The position numbers and the translations under genes are program-made. From Pseudomonadota bacterium (lineage in GTDB: Bacteria; Pseudomonadota; Gammaproteobacteria; Acidiferrobacterales; UBA6901), in the NCBI GenBank assembly GCA_021785795.1, contig JAJYEK010000011.1:1-52628 (forward strand): 52,628 bases of DNA, given 5' to 3'. How positions within the stretch are numbered: position 1 is the stretch's first letter; every line of letters begins with the position of its first letter. Of the stretch, positions 7,860 through 17,258 are shown in pieces. The notes below the pieces were generated by a model. That model did not search any database, was not told the origin of the DNA, and saw nothing but the letters and a program-made list of their open reading frames with translations.

Positions 7860-10800
7860 TCAGGGCGCGGAAAGCAGAATCTCGAGATCCTCTGCGGTCA
7901 GGGCTGGGGCCTGACCGGCGCCATCGCCATAGACCGCGTTGGCCAGCGCCTGCTTGCGCGCCTGAAGCGTAGCGATCCTTTCCTCAACCGTGCCCTGAGC
8001 GACAAGCTTGTAGACGAACACCTTCTTGTCCTGACCGATTCGGTGCGCGCGATCTGTGGCCTGCCGCTCGACCGCCGGATTCCACCAGGGATCGTAGTGG
8101 ATCACCGTATCGGCGGCGGTCAGATTGAGTCCGGTGCCGCCGGCCTTCAGGCTGATGAGCAGCAGCGGCACCTCGCCCGCCTGGAAGCGGTCGACCGGTG
8201 CCGACCGGTCACGCGTCTCGCCGGTGAGCAGCGCAAACGGGATCTTGTGCGCATCAAGCTCCGTCTCGATTAACGCCAGCATGCTCGTGAACTGCGAGAA
8301 CAGCAGAATGCGGCGACCCTCCTCAAGCAGTTCCGGCAGCATGTCCATCAGCAGGCCGAGTTTTGCCGATCCACCGACCTTTTTGGCCGATCCGAGCTTT
8401 ACCAGGCGCGGGTCACAACATACTTGCCTGAGTTTGAGCAGGGCATCAAGGATAATGATCTGGCTGCCGGCAAGACCCTTGCGGGCGATTTCTTGGCGGA
8501 CCTTTTCGTTCATCGATAAACGAATGCCTTCGTACAGGTCGCGCTGCGCGCCTTCCAGCTCGACAGTGCGCACGATCTCGATTTTGGCAGGCAGTTCGGT
8601 GGCGACCTGTTCCTTGGTGCGCCTGAGCATGAAGGGGGCGACCCGCCGCGCCAGCGCTTCTCGCCGGGCGGCGTCGCCGTGTTTTTCGATCGGCGTGCGA
8701 TAGAGCCGGCGAAAGCTGCGCTCGTCGCCGAGCAGGCCCGGCATCAAAAAGTGAAACAGGGACCACAGTTCTCCCAGGTGATTCTCAAGGGGGGTGCCCG
8801 TAAGGCACAACCTATGTCTGGAATTGAGACCCCGTGCGATCCGGGCCACCTTGACGTTCGGGTTCTTTATTGCCTGGGCCTCGTCCAGGACCACCAAGTG
8901 GTATTGCTGAGCCGCGAGGACCTCGGCGTCACGTGGCAAGAGCGCATAGGTGGTCAGCACGATATCGTGATCCGCAATGCGGCTGAAACTATCGTGGCGC
9001 GCATTGCCGTGCAGAGTGAGCACCCTGAGTTCGGGTGTGAACCTGCCGGCCTCGCGTCGCCAGTTTGCCATCAGGCTGGTGGGCGCTACGACCAGGGCCG
9101 GGCGATCCATCCGGCCGGACTCCTTTTCGGATTGGAGGTAGGCGAGTGTCTGCACGGTCTTGCCGAGCCCCATATCATCGGCCAGGATCCCACCGAATCC
9201 GAATTCGCGCAGAAATGCAAGCCAGTTCAGCCCGGCGCGCTGGTAGGAACGGAGCTCCGCGCGAAGACCAGCGGGAAGCCCGATTTGCGGAATTCCGTTG
9301 AAGTCACGCAGTTTTTGCGCAAGGCCGCGCAATTGCTCGGGTGCCGCCCATCGAAGCGTCGTGCCGAGGTGGGCTTCCAGGGTGCCCAGGACCCCGGCCT
9401 GCGCACGTGGCAGGCGGAGGTGGCCGCTGGCGTCGAGCGGCGCCTCGTCATAGAGCTCGATGAGCACTGACAGCAGCGTTTGCGCGCGCTCGTAGGGTAT
9501 CGGCATGAGGCGTCCGTCAGGCAGACGCATGATTAGCCGATCCTTGCCGGGCGCCGGGGCCGGCGTCTGCCGGTCCCGGCGCGCAGACCGCAGCCAATCT
9601 ACGAGCAAGGGGAGCAGATTCACGCGCCTTCCGTCAACGAGGACGCCGAGCTCGAGCCCGAACCAGTCTGTGCCTTGCCCTTCGGCCGCGACGTCGGCGA
9701 ACCATTCGGCTGAGGGCTCGGCGACACGGTAGGGATAGTCGGCGTCGATTTCGATCTGCCATCCGGCTGCCTGCAGCGCAGCAACTCCGTCGATGCTGAA
9801 ATCCTGCAGCGCTGCATCATTGCCAGCATCCGCTCCCTCCAGATATAGCGCATGTTGCAGCCGCTTCGGAACGCTGCTTAGAAAGGACAGGCAGCTAAGC
9901 GGAAGAAAGCCATATCGGCCGAGTTCTGCCAGGTTCCGTGCCTCGGCGTCAAAGTCGCGGAAGACCCGCAGCAGGTTGCCTTCGTCGAGGTGCGTGCGGT
10001 ATTCGCCGGAGTCGCCAGCGTCGATGCGTACCCCAGCATAGTCGAAGGACAACGCAGCCAGGGGGCAATCGCGGTGCGCGGCTCCAATCTGCCACTGATG
10101 CGCATAGTGCACCGGAAGCCGGTCAAGAAAGAGGCGCAGAACCGGGACCGGTTCGGGCCTTACAGTCCTGGCGGTTTCGAATATCCGCGGCAGTGACGGC
10201 GAATTTTCATTGAAGTACCGGCGCAGGGCGGCATGTGCTGCGGCGGCCTCCTCCGGCGCCAGTTCCGGTGCTGTGAAAAGCTCCTCGGCAAAGGCATCGC
10301 CAAGACCGGTCTTGAGCGGGCCGCACAGCGCCAGCGCCGCGTCAACGTACCAGGGTGGGTTGACCGGCAACACCTCGTCTATGCTGGGATCGGCCACGCA
10401 GACAAGCCGCTGGCGTCCTTCGGCGTCGGTCTGCCAGGCCGGCGTGCCGGAGCGGGGCTCGCCCGGAGAGAGCGGCGCAGCATCCTTGCTGCGCCAATGG
10501 CAGCGTCCGGTGGCAATCATGCGTGCGAGCACATGCGCGCCGGCGCTTCCGCGCAGCGGGTAAGTACCGAATCGCATGCCGGCATGATCTGCCCGCAATG
10601 TCTCTAGCCAGCGCAGCAGATCGCGGTCGGTTTCCGTTACGAAGCGGGCATGGCTCTGGAGGCCTCCGCTCCAGCGTTCGGCCCTTCCGTAGCCGCCGGT
10701 CTTGAGCGGGCGTACGAGCAAGATATCCACCACGGCACGCGTGCCGTGGTGGAGACGTTCGGGCCTGAGCAGGTACAAAAGCCTCTCGGACGTGTCTGTC

Positions 10801-11216
10801 GTAGATGACGCTACGGTCCCATGCACACTGCGAGCCAGGGCATCGAACCAGGGCTGCAGAGCGCTTTCCGGCGCCCCAGGTGCAGCCGCCGAAGCGGATG
10901 CATTCGAATCTCTGGCCGGATCCACCTGATCGCGCGCCAGCGCCTCAAGCAACGCTGCTGCCGCGTGTTTGCAGTTGAGGGTTACGGGACAGGAGCAGCG
11001 GCCGAGGATGGCGGGCCTTCCTCCGCGACCGGGCGTTATTCTCACCTCGACAGTGTAGGGTGAGGCTGCCGTTCCCCGCACCTGTCCGCGCACGACGTGT
11101 CCATCGTCCGACACTTGGATTGAGCAGACGCGGGCCTGTTCCCGGTATTCTGCCCCGCGATGAAATGTGCCGGCTGTGAATTGCTGGCGCAGGTCGGTTC
11201 TGGTGAAAGGAAGCAT
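7860..11216 (-). CDS. SNF2-family helicase with N-terminal SWIM zinc finger
   Basis: Predicted 1118-residue Swi2/Snf2 ATPase. Residues near 77 form a SWIM zinc finger (CSCPVTLNCKHAAAALL, the CxC...CxH pattern). A helicase-associated bacterial SNF2 region fills the middle. The C-terminal half holds the motor: Walker A in DDMGLGKTVQTLAYL near 680, VLDEAQAIKN near 778, LTGTPLENHLGELWS shortly after, and DPWWNPAVERQATDRAHRIG near 1055. These proteins move along double-stranded DNA and often resemble the RapA/HepA group; the specific target is unknown. The frame is open 35 codons upstream, but the ATG at 11216 begins the conserved MLPFTRTDL. It is a single-gene unit convergent with the TMEM175-like gene. 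Confidence 0.9.
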   Translation of the reverse strand: MLPFTRTDLRQQFTAGTFHRGAEYREQARVCSIQVSDDGHVVRGQVRGTAASPYTVEVRITPGRGGRPAILGRCSCPVTLNCKHAAAALLEALARDQVDPARDSNASASAAAPGAPESALQPWFDALARSVHGTVASSTTDTSERLLYLLRPERLHHGTRAVVDILLVRPLKTGGYGRAERWSGGLQSHARFVTETDRDLLRWLETLRADHAGMRFGTYPLRGSAGAHVLARMIATGRCHWRSKDAAPLSPGEPRSGTPAWQTDAEGRQRLVCVADPSIDEVLPVNPPWYVDAALALCGPLKTGLGDAFAEELFTAPELAPEEAAAAHAALRRYFNENSPSLPRIFETARTVRPEPVPVLRLFLDRLPVHYAHQWQIGAAHRDCPLAALSFDYAGVRIDAGDSGEYRTHLDEGNLLRVFRDFDAEARNLAELGRYGFLPLSCLSFLSSVPKRLQHALYLEGADAGNDAALQDFSIDGVAALQAAGWQIEIDADYPYRVAEPSAEWFADVAAEGQGTDWFGLELGVLVDGRRVNLLPLLVDWLRSARRDRQTPAPAPGKDRLIMRLPDGRLMPIPYERAQTLLSVLIELYDEAPLDASGHLRLPRAQAGVLGTLEAHLGTTLRWAAPEQLRGLAQKLRDFNGIPQIGLPAGLRAELRSYQRAGLNWLAFLREFGFGGILADDMGLGKTVQTLAYLQSEKESGRMDRPALVVAPTSLMANWRREAGRFTPELRVLTLHGNARHDSFSRIADHDIVLTTYALLPRDAEVLAAQQYHLVVLDEAQAIKNPNVKVARIARGLNSRHRLCLTGTPLENHLGELWSLFHFLMPGLLGDERSFRRLYRTPIEKHGDAARREALARRVAPFMLRRTKEQVATELPAKIEIVRTVELEGAQRDLYEGIRLSMNEKVRQEIARKGLAGSQIIILDALLKLRQVCCDPRLVKLGSAKKVGGSAKLGLLMDMLPELLEEGRRILLFSQFTSMLALIETELDAHKIPFALLTGETRDRSAPVDRFQAGEVPLLLISLKAGGTGLNLTAADTVIHYDPWWNPAVERQATDRAHRIGQDKKVFVYKLVAQGTVEERIATLQARKQALANAVYGDGAGQAPALTAEDLEILLSAP

Positions 11217-11449
11217 GGGACAAATCCGGGCTGGCCGATGCATTGCAGGGAAACCACAAATCTTACCAGATGTTGCGCGGTGGCGGCGGGCAGTACTTGG
11301 GTGGGGTCGTCCAGCCGTCATTACCAGGGTGTGCCGCGACTGCCGCCTTCCCTAGGTTAAAAAGGGGCGTCTGAAGTCCGAAGGAGCGGTGCGCTCGCCG
11401 GAGGCCATCAGCGACCGGACCGGGTGGCGCCGGTGTTATCCTGTCCGTC

Positions 11450-11478
11450 TTGTGTATCAAACAATTGTTTGATACAGT
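11450..11478 (+). promoter_or_regulatory. Promoter of the TetR/efflux operon
   Basis: TTGTGT at 11450-11455 and TACAGT at 11473-11478 are 17 bases apart, with four of six matches each. The spacer is almost entirely occupied by the palindromic operator, the arrangement expected for a repressor that blocks RNA polymerase. The start codon of the regulator lies 31 bases downstream. Confidence 0.5.
11453..11476. promoter_or_regulatory. Perfect 24-bp palindromic operator for the TetR-family regulator
   Basis: The half-site TGTATCAAACAA is followed directly by its exact reverse complement, giving a 24-bp perfect dyad with no spacer. It lies 33 bases before the TetR gene and overlaps its likely promoter. 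TetR-family repressors bind such dyads as one or two dimers, and this one presumably controls itself and the efflux genes. Confidence 0.8.
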
Positions 11479-11509
11479 AGTTTAAAACGACGAATCGGCC
11501 CATTTCCCC

Positions 11510-12199
11510 ATGAACGTACTGTTGCACGAACGCGAGTCGGACACCCGACAGCGGTTGCTGGAAGCTGCTGCGAGCATGTTCGTTGAGCAAGGTTTCGGAT
11601 CTGCCAAGGTACGCGACATCGTTGCGCGCGCGGGCGCCAACATTGCGGCCGTGAATTATCATTTTGGGAGTAAGGAGGGGCTTTACGCTGCGGTGATCCA
11701 GTACCATGCCGCACAATCCATCGAGGGGTTGTCCCAGCAGGCGCCGGACAGTCGCAAGCGCGCGCCGGCCGTGCGTCTGCGCGACTTTGTCCGGAGTTTC
11801 CTGCAGCGGCTGCTCACGGACACACCGCAATTCACGATGAGCAAGCTCGTCGCCCGCGAGATGGTTGAGCCCACGTCTGCGTTCGATCTCATCATCGAAA
11901 AGTTCGTTTGGCCCCAATACCGAGCGCTCCATGCCATCGTTAGGTCGCTTGTCGGTGACGGACCGTCCGAGGAGCTGGTGCGCCGCTGCTGCCTGAGTGT
12001 TGTCGGACAGTGCCTTTATTACCAGTTTGCGCGCCAGGTCGTGGCGCGCCTCGATCCCGGATTCGGATACGGTCCCGACGATATTGATTGCCTGGCAGAG
12101 TACATTGTTGCATTTTCCCTTGGCGGCATAAGGCAGTCGGCGCGGTTGCGCGCAGGCGCAGCGCGGAAATCGCGTATTGCACGTGTTGACAACAAATGA
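11510..12199 (+). CDS. TetR/AcrR-family transcriptional repressor of the efflux operon (CecR/YbiH-like)
   Basis: Predicted 229-residue regulator. The N-terminal helix-turn-helix spans residues ~15-60, with RQRLLEAAASMFVEQGF, the recognition region IVARAGANIAAVNYHFGSKEGLY and the typical phenylalanine-glycine-serine turn. The C-terminal ligand domain resembles the DUF1956 group that includes E. coli CecR (YbiH), which controls efflux genes. The stop overlaps the ATG of the next gene by four bases, so the regulator is co-translated with the pump it controls. It likely binds the perfect palindrome 33 bases upstream and is released by a toxic compound. The ligand is not known. Confidence 0.88.
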   Translation: MNVLLHERESDTRQRLLEAAASMFVEQGFGSAKVRDIVARAGANIAAVNYHFGSKEGLYAAVIQYHAAQSIEGLSQQAPDSRKRAPAVRLRDFVRSFLQRLLTDTPQFTMSKLVAREMVEPTSAFDLIIEKFVWPQYRALHAIVRSLVGDGPSEELVRRCCLSVVGQCLYYQFARQVVARLDPGFGYGPDDIDCLAEYIVAFSLGGIRQSARLRAGAARKSRIARVDNK

Positions 12200-13689
12200 A
12201 GCCCGCCATGTCGGTTCACTGCCGGTTCACGGCCATTGCGCTTGTCGTAATCGCGTCGGCCGTGACGGGTTGCGCATTCATGCCTTCGCGAAAGCTGCAG
12301 CCGCTGCCATCCGCTGCTTCCTATCCGTTGGACCGCAGTCTGGCGCATGCGCTGGCCTCGCCCGAATTTCGCCGGGGCGATTGGCCGGCGGACAGCTGGT
12401 GGAAGGATTTCGGAGACCCGCAGCTCAATTCACTTATCGTTGCCGCGCTTGCCCGTAATCCGGATCTGGATATTGCGCAGTCGCGGCTAATCCTGGCCCG
12501 GCAGGAGGCAGCGGTTGCGCGCTCCGGACTGTTTCCCGAACTTGGAGTCAGCGGGTCAGCGACACGAGAGAAGTTCAGCGCCAATGGGCTGTATCCGCCG
12601 CCGTTCGCGGGCGCCATCTATAACGAGGGCCAGCTTACCCTCGATTTTGGATACAACCTCGACTTGTGGGGCAAGGCGCGTGATGAGTTCCTGGCGCGGC
12701 TGGGTGAAGCCAGGGCCGCGGCAGCGCAGGCTGCCGAGGTGCGACTCATCATTACGACCGCGGTCGCGAGCGCCTACTTTCAGCTGCAGGGCGACCTCGC
12801 CCGCCTTGAGGTAACGGACGAGGGATTGGCGCAGCGCAAGGCTTTTGAGCGGCTCGTCAGTCTGCGCGCCGCGAACGGTCTGGAATCGCAGCTCGCTGTC
12901 AAGCAGGCACAGGCAGGCGTGGCGTCCACGCAAGCGCGCATCCTCAGCCTGAAGAACGCCGTAGCTGCCGACAAGCGTGCGTTGGCGGCGCTGATCGGCG
13001 AGGGTCCCGATGCGGCCAGCCGGATCCGACCACCTGTGAGCCATTTCGACCGCCCCTTCCCGGTGCCCGCCGGACTTCCGGTCGATCTGCTCGCGCGCCG
13101 GCCAGACATCATGGTCCGGCGATGGCAGGCCGAAGCAGCGGCGCGGGAGGTCGGTGCTGCCCGCGCAGGTTTCTATCCGAACATCAGTCTTACCGCCCAG
13201 ATCGGAAAACAAAGTGTCGAAATGAGCCAGCTGTTTGTTCCCGGCAGCGATTTCGGCTACGTGGGTCCGGCGATCCATCTTCCCATTTTCGAAGGTGGAC
13301 GCCTGCGCGCGGCGCTTAACGCGCGGTACGCTCAATACGACATCGCGGTGGATCAGTATCGTCATGCGTTGATCGACGCCGCGCGTAACGTTGCGGACCG
13401 TCTGGCGACAGTGAAGTCGGTTACGCGCGAGCTTAAGCGTCAGACCGAGGCGCGCCGGGCGAGCGAGGATGCTTACCGGCTCGCCATGCTTCGCTACAAG
13501 TCCGGCCTGACCGATTATCTTGCGGTTCTGCTGGTTCAGCAGGACCTGCTCCGGCAGCGCGACCTGGAGGCGGTGCTGCGTGCGCAGCGCCTGCAGGCGG
13601 TGCTTGCCCTGATCAAGGCATTGGGCGGGGGTTATGCAGCGGGCCACCCTGGTCCGGCTTCGTCTGCAAGAATCAGGAGACAGCCATGA
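12196..13689 (+). CDS. Outer-membrane efflux channel lipoprotein, NodT/OprM type
   Basis: Predicted 497-residue TolC-like channel. The signal peptide ends in a lipobox AVTGC near residue 26, so the protein is lipid-anchored in the outer membrane. Two OEP repeats follow: the first contains DFGYNLDLWGKARDE, the second DLLARRPDIMVRRWQAEAAAREVGAARAGFYPNISLTAQIG, both standard for the NodT family. It forms the outer duct for the EmrA/EmrB-like proteins encoded next. Its ATG overlaps the TetR stop (ATGA) and its own stop overlaps the next start, so the operon is tightly coupled. An in-frame ATG four codons in is an alternative start. Confidence 0.9.
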   Translation: MKPAMSVHCRFTAIALVVIASAVTGCAFMPSRKLQPLPSAASYPLDRSLAHALASPEFRRGDWPADSWWKDFGDPQLNSLIVAALARNPDLDIAQSRLILARQEAAVARSGLFPELGVSGSATREKFSANGLYPPPFAGAIYNEGQLTLDFGYNLDLWGKARDEFLARLGEARAAAAQAAEVRLIITTAVASAYFQLQGDLARLEVTDEGLAQRKAFERLVSLRAANGLESQLAVKQAQAGVASTQARILSLKNAVAADKRALAALIGEGPDAASRIRPPVSHFDRPFPVPAGLPVDLLARRPDIMVRRWQAEAAAREVGAARAGFYPNISLTAQIGKQSVEMSQLFVPGSDFGYVGPAIHLPIFEGGRLRAALNARYAQYDIAVDQYRHALIDAARNVADRLATVKSVTRELKRQTEARRASEDAYRLAMLRYKSGLTDYLAVLLVQQDLLRQRDLEAVLRAQRLQAVLALIKALGGGYAAGHPGPASSARIRRQP

Positions 13690-14900
13690 GTGATCGCATT
13701 GAGGACGCGCCTCCGCAGGGTGCCACGGCAGAGGGAAATGGCCGGCGTAGGCAGCTGCTCGTGCGCCTGGCCACGGTATTCGTGCTGCTGGCAGCTGGTT
13801 ATGGGGTGTACTGGTGGTTCATCGGCCGGTTTGCCGAGACCACTGACGATGCATACGTGGCCGGCAACGTGGTCGGAGTAAGTCCCCAGGTTGCTGGCAC
13901 GGTCGTCGCCATTGACGCGGATGCCACCGATCTGGTTCGGCAGGGCCAGCCGCTGGTGCAGCTCGACGCAACTGATAGCCGCATCGCATTGCAACAGGCG
14001 GAAGCCGCTCTCGCGCAAACCGTGCGCCAGGTACGGCAGATGTTCGACAACGTCCGGAGGCTGCGGGCGATGGACAGCCTGCGTGAAACCGAACTTGCTC
14101 GGGCCAGGGACGATCTGGCCCGGCGCGCGACACTCATTGCCTCCGATGCCGTGTCCCGGGAAGACTTCGAGCACGCCAAAACCGCCTATGAAGGCGCGCA
14201 GGCGGCGCTGCGCGTTTCCCGGCACGAGTTGCAGTCAGCGCTGGCCCTGGTTGCCGGCTCCACGGTTGAACACCATCCGCTTGTCGAGGAAGCCAAGGCC
14301 CGCTTGCGCGCGGCCTATGTCGCATGGGCCCGTCGCGTGATTGTCGCGCCGGTCACGGGCTATGTTGCGAAGCGCAGCGTGCAGGTGGGACAGAGAGTCG
14401 CGCCCGGCATGCTCCTGATGGCAGTTGTGCCCCTGAACCAGCTCTGGGTAGACGCCAACTTCAAGGAAAGCCAGCTCTCCGATATTCGCATTGGGCAGCC
14501 GGTCACGATGACCTCGGATCTGTATGCAGGCTCGGTGGCCTATCACGGCAAGGTTCTGGGAATCGGTGCCGGAACCGGAAGCGCGTTTGAGCTTCTGCCA
14601 CCACAGAACGCGAGCGGCAACTGGATCAAGATCGTCCAGCGCGTGCCGGTGCGCGTCAGCCTCGATCCGCATGAGTTGGCGAAAGATCCGTTGCGTATCG
14701 GCCTATCCATGCAGGTGTCGGTGGACACCCACGTCCGTTCCGGTGAAATACTGGCGCGCACACCGACCGCGCAGGTCGTCTACAGGACGCCCGTTTTCGC
14801 CAGCGCCACCGTCGGTGCCGAGGCGTTGATCCGTCGCATCATCCGGGAGAATGACCCCCGGGCCGGACGAGCGATGGTTCGCTTGAGGCCGCGGAGCTAA
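13686..14900 (+). CDS. emrA: EmrA-type membrane fusion protein (HlyD family)
   Basis: Predicted 404-residue periplasmic adaptor with one N-terminal transmembrane helix (residues ~24-44). TTDDAYVAGNVVGVSPQVAGTV marks the first half of the biotinyl-lipoyl domain. A long alpha-helical coiled-coil hairpin follows (~residues 95-200), and the second lipoyl half is around VIVAPVTGYVAKRSVQVGQ. LWVDANFKESQLSDIRIGQPV is the usual EmrA beta-barrel motif. It bridges the inner-membrane EmrB transporter to the outer-membrane channel. The start overlaps the preceding stop by four bases. The symbol reflects family membership; substrates are unknown. Confidence 0.9.
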   Translation: MSDRIEDAPPQGATAEGNGRRRQLLVRLATVFVLLAAGYGVYWWFIGRFAETTDDAYVAGNVVGVSPQVAGTVVAIDADATDLVRQGQPLVQLDATDSRIALQQAEAALAQTVRQVRQMFDNVRRLRAMDSLRETELARARDDLARRATLIASDAVSREDFEHAKTAYEGAQAALRVSRHELQSALALVAGSTVEHHPLVEEAKARLRAAYVAWARRVIVAPVTGYVAKRSVQVGQRVAPGMLLMAVVPLNQLWVDANFKESQLSDIRIGQPVTMTSDLYAGSVAYHGKVLGIGAGTGSAFELLPPQNASGNWIKIVQRVPVRVSLDPHELAKDPLRIGLSMQVSVDTHVRSGEILARTPTAQVVYRTPVFASATVGAEALIRRIIRENDPRAGRAMVRLRPRS

Positions 14901-14903
14901 GTC

Positions 14904-16448
14904 ATGCCGGAACAAATGCGGCAACCGCCACCACAGGGCAGCGCCCTGGCGCTAATGACGCTCGCCCTGTCCCTGGGCACCTTCATGCAGGTGCTGGATA
15001 CCTCAATCGCCAACGTCTCGATTCCAGCCATTGCCGGCGATCTTGGATCGAGCCCGACCCAGGGCGCCTGGGTCATCACCTCATTTGCCGTGAGCAATGC
15101 GATCATGCTGCCGCTTACCGGATGGCTCGCCCGCCGGATCGGAGAGGTGCGACTGTTTGTGTCGGCCACGACGCTGTTTACGATCGCCTCTTGGGCTTGC
15201 GGCTTGGCCCCCAATCTGCCCATGCTCATTGCGTTCCGGGTGTGTCAGGGCGCAGTTGCAGGGCCCATGATCCCGCTCTCGCAGAGTCTGTTGCTCGCCA
15301 ATTACCCGGATCACAAGAAGGGGATGGCCCTGGCGCTCTGGTCCATGACTGTGGTGGTGGCGCCGATTTTCGGTCCGATAATGGGCGGATGGATCACGGA
15401 CAACATCAGTTGGCCCTGGATTTTCTACATCAATATTCCGGTAGGCATATTCTCGACCTTTGTCACCTGGCAGATCCTGCGCCGACGGGAAACGCCTACC
15501 GTTCGCCGACCGATCGATGCCGTCGGCATGGTGTTGCTCGCGGTCGGCGTCGGATCGCTGCAGATCCTGCTAGACAAGGGCAATGACCTCGGCTGGTTCG
15601 GGTCAACTTTTATTGTCACCCTGGCGACGATTTCCACCGTTGCGTTGAGCTTTTTTGTTGTCTGGGAGCTGACCGAACAGCATCCTGTGGTGGATTTACA
15701 CCTATTCCTTAATCGCAATTTTACAGTAGGAACGATCGCGACCAGCCTGGGCTATCTAACCTTTTTTGGCAACGTAGTCATATTCCCGCTGTGGCTGCAA
15801 ACCCAGATGAACTACACCGCGACATGGGCGGGACTGGCAGCGGCTCCGATCGGGGTGCTGTCGGTGGTTTTTTCCCCGATCGTGGGTCGCATTCTCCATC
15901 GCGTGGATTTGCGGGTGATTACCACCTTCAGTTTCCTGGTCTTTGCCGGAGTTTCTTTCTGGACCAGCCAGTACAATATCAACGTAAGCTATTTCCAGCT
16001 GTTTATGCCCCGTTTCATCCAGGGGATCGGTATGGCGTGCTTTTTCATTCCCCTCGCCAGCATGAGCCTATCCGGGCTGCGTGCCGACCAGTTTGCCAGC
16101 GCCGCAGGGCTGTCCAATTTTTTGCGCATTCTCGCCGGCAGTTTCGGTACCTCCCTCAGTATTACCCTGTGGCAGCGGCGTAGCATCCTGCACTACAGCC
16201 AGCTCGTCGAGCACATTTCGGCGTTCAACACGATCAGTGAGCGGGCCCTGCGGCACCTGAAGCAGTTGGGGATGACCGCCGGCGGCGCGCTCACGTTGTT
16301 GAGCGGGGTGGTCACCCAACAGGCGGTAATGATCGCGACCGACGAGCTGTTCTGGCTCTCGGGAGTCATTTTTCTCGGCCTGATCGTGGTGGTATGGTTT
16401 GCGCGTCCGCCGTTTGCGGCTGCGGCCGGGGTGGGTGGGGAGCATTGA
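14904..16448 (+). CDS. emrB: EmrB-type MFS drug efflux transporter (DHA2 family, 14 TM)
   Basis: Predicted 514-residue DHA2 major-facilitator transporter, the size of E. coli EmrB (512). Characteristic motifs are LDTSIANVSIPAIAGDL in helix 1, WVITSFAVSNAIMLPLTGWLARRIGEVR (motif A), and a motif C region GPIMGGWITDNISWPWIFYIN. About fourteen hydrophobic segments are visible. It uses the proton gradient to expel hydrophobic compounds through EmrA and the NodT channel. It begins three bases after the emrA stop and is the last gene of the TetR-controlled operon. Confidence 0.92.
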   Translation: MPEQMRQPPPQGSALALMTLALSLGTFMQVLDTSIANVSIPAIAGDLGSSPTQGAWVITSFAVSNAIMLPLTGWLARRIGEVRLFVSATTLFTIASWACGLAPNLPMLIAFRVCQGAVAGPMIPLSQSLLLANYPDHKKGMALALWSMTVVVAPIFGPIMGGWITDNISWPWIFYINIPVGIFSTFVTWQILRRRETPTVRRPIDAVGMVLLAVGVGSLQILLDKGNDLGWFGSTFIVTLATISTVALSFFVVWELTEQHPVVDLHLFLNRNFTVGTIATSLGYLTFFGNVVIFPLWLQTQMNYTATWAGLAAAPIGVLSVVFSPIVGRILHRVDLRVITTFSFLVFAGVSFWTSQYNINVSYFQLFMPRFIQGIGMACFFIPLASMSLSGLRADQFASAAGLSNFLRILAGSFGTSLSITLWQRRSILHYSQLVEHISAFNTISERALRHLKQLGMTAGGALTLLSGVVTQQAVMIATDELFWLSGVIFLGLIVVVWFARPPFAAAAGVGGEH

Positions 16449-16520
16449 CCAGCCCCGCCCTGTGCGAAACGGAAATGCCGGGAGGCGGTCTATACGGAGA
16501 ACAGGTTGCTGATGGGGTGA

Positions 16521-16985
16521 ATGCCCGTGATTGAAGCGATAAAGCAGTTTCTCGAGGGGAACGCGGCGGCCGGCAGCCAGAAGCCGGATCACGACGAGTT
16601 GGAGCTCGCGGCCGCGGCGCTGCTCATTGAAGTCATGGCGGCCGATTACCGGGAAGAAGAGTCTGAGCGCGAGGCGGTCGTGCGTGCCGTCAGTGTGCTG
16701 TTTGGGCTTGAACCGCAGGACGGGGCGCGGCTGGTGTGTCAGGCGCAGGAAGAGGTACATCGTGCGACCGATGACTATGAATTTACTTCACGCATCAACC
16801 GGGGCTTTTCGGCACAACAGAAGGAAGCGCTTATGGAGGCGTTGTGGCGGGTTGCCTATGCCGACGGCGATATAGATATGTATGAACGCCACTACCTGAG
16901 CAAGCTTGCCGAGTTGCTTTATATCCCGCAATCGAGCTTCATTGCCACCAAACTGCGTGTCTGCGGCAGCACGGGCCAGCGCTAG
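16521..16985 (+). CDS. TerB-like protein
   Basis: Predicted 154-residue all-helical cytoplasmic protein of the TerB/tellurite-resistance-like fold. Acidic metal-binding-like stretches are visible: MAADYREEESEREAVV near residue 40 and ADGDIDMYERHYLSKLAELL near 115. Single TerB genes outside ter operons are common and have no assigned role, so tellurite resistance should not be assumed. It lies 72 bases after emrB on the same strand and could be read through from that operon. The ATG follows GGGGTGA directly. Confidence 0.8.
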   Translation: MPVIEAIKQFLEGNAAAGSQKPDHDELELAAAALLIEVMAADYREEESEREAVVRAVSVLFGLEPQDGARLVCQAQEEVHRATDDYEFTSRINRGFSAQQKEALMEALWRVAYADGDIDMYERHYLSKLAELLYIPQSSFIATKLRVCGSTGQR

Positions 16986-17258
16986 CTCCACGCAGTCCGA
17001 ACATCGGAGGGCGTGGTTCCGTGCCAGCGTTGGGGGAACGGCCCCTTCTGCGTGCATGGGCTGCCGTGCCGGGAGAATCTCCGGTCTCAAGGCGTTTTTC
17101 CGTGCTAAGCTTGCGCCCGCAACTGCCGATTGCGTGTGTGCTTCGAGCCGCAGGATGGACATGCTGGCAGTGTGACCGACAAATGACCGCGCCGGTCCAG
17201 GAACCAGAATCCGGGTCGGCAGGGCGGTGTGTCAGAGGATTTTCGGCGCTGGAATTGA

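Noticed and set aside
12556..13647. A 363-codon minus-strand frame opposite the NodT channel gene
   Set aside because: The sense strand carries a complete lipoprotein channel with all family motifs; the antisense frame has none.
16521..16985. Tellurite resistance locus
   Set aside because: A single TerB-like gene without terC/terD/terZ partners does not support a ter system.
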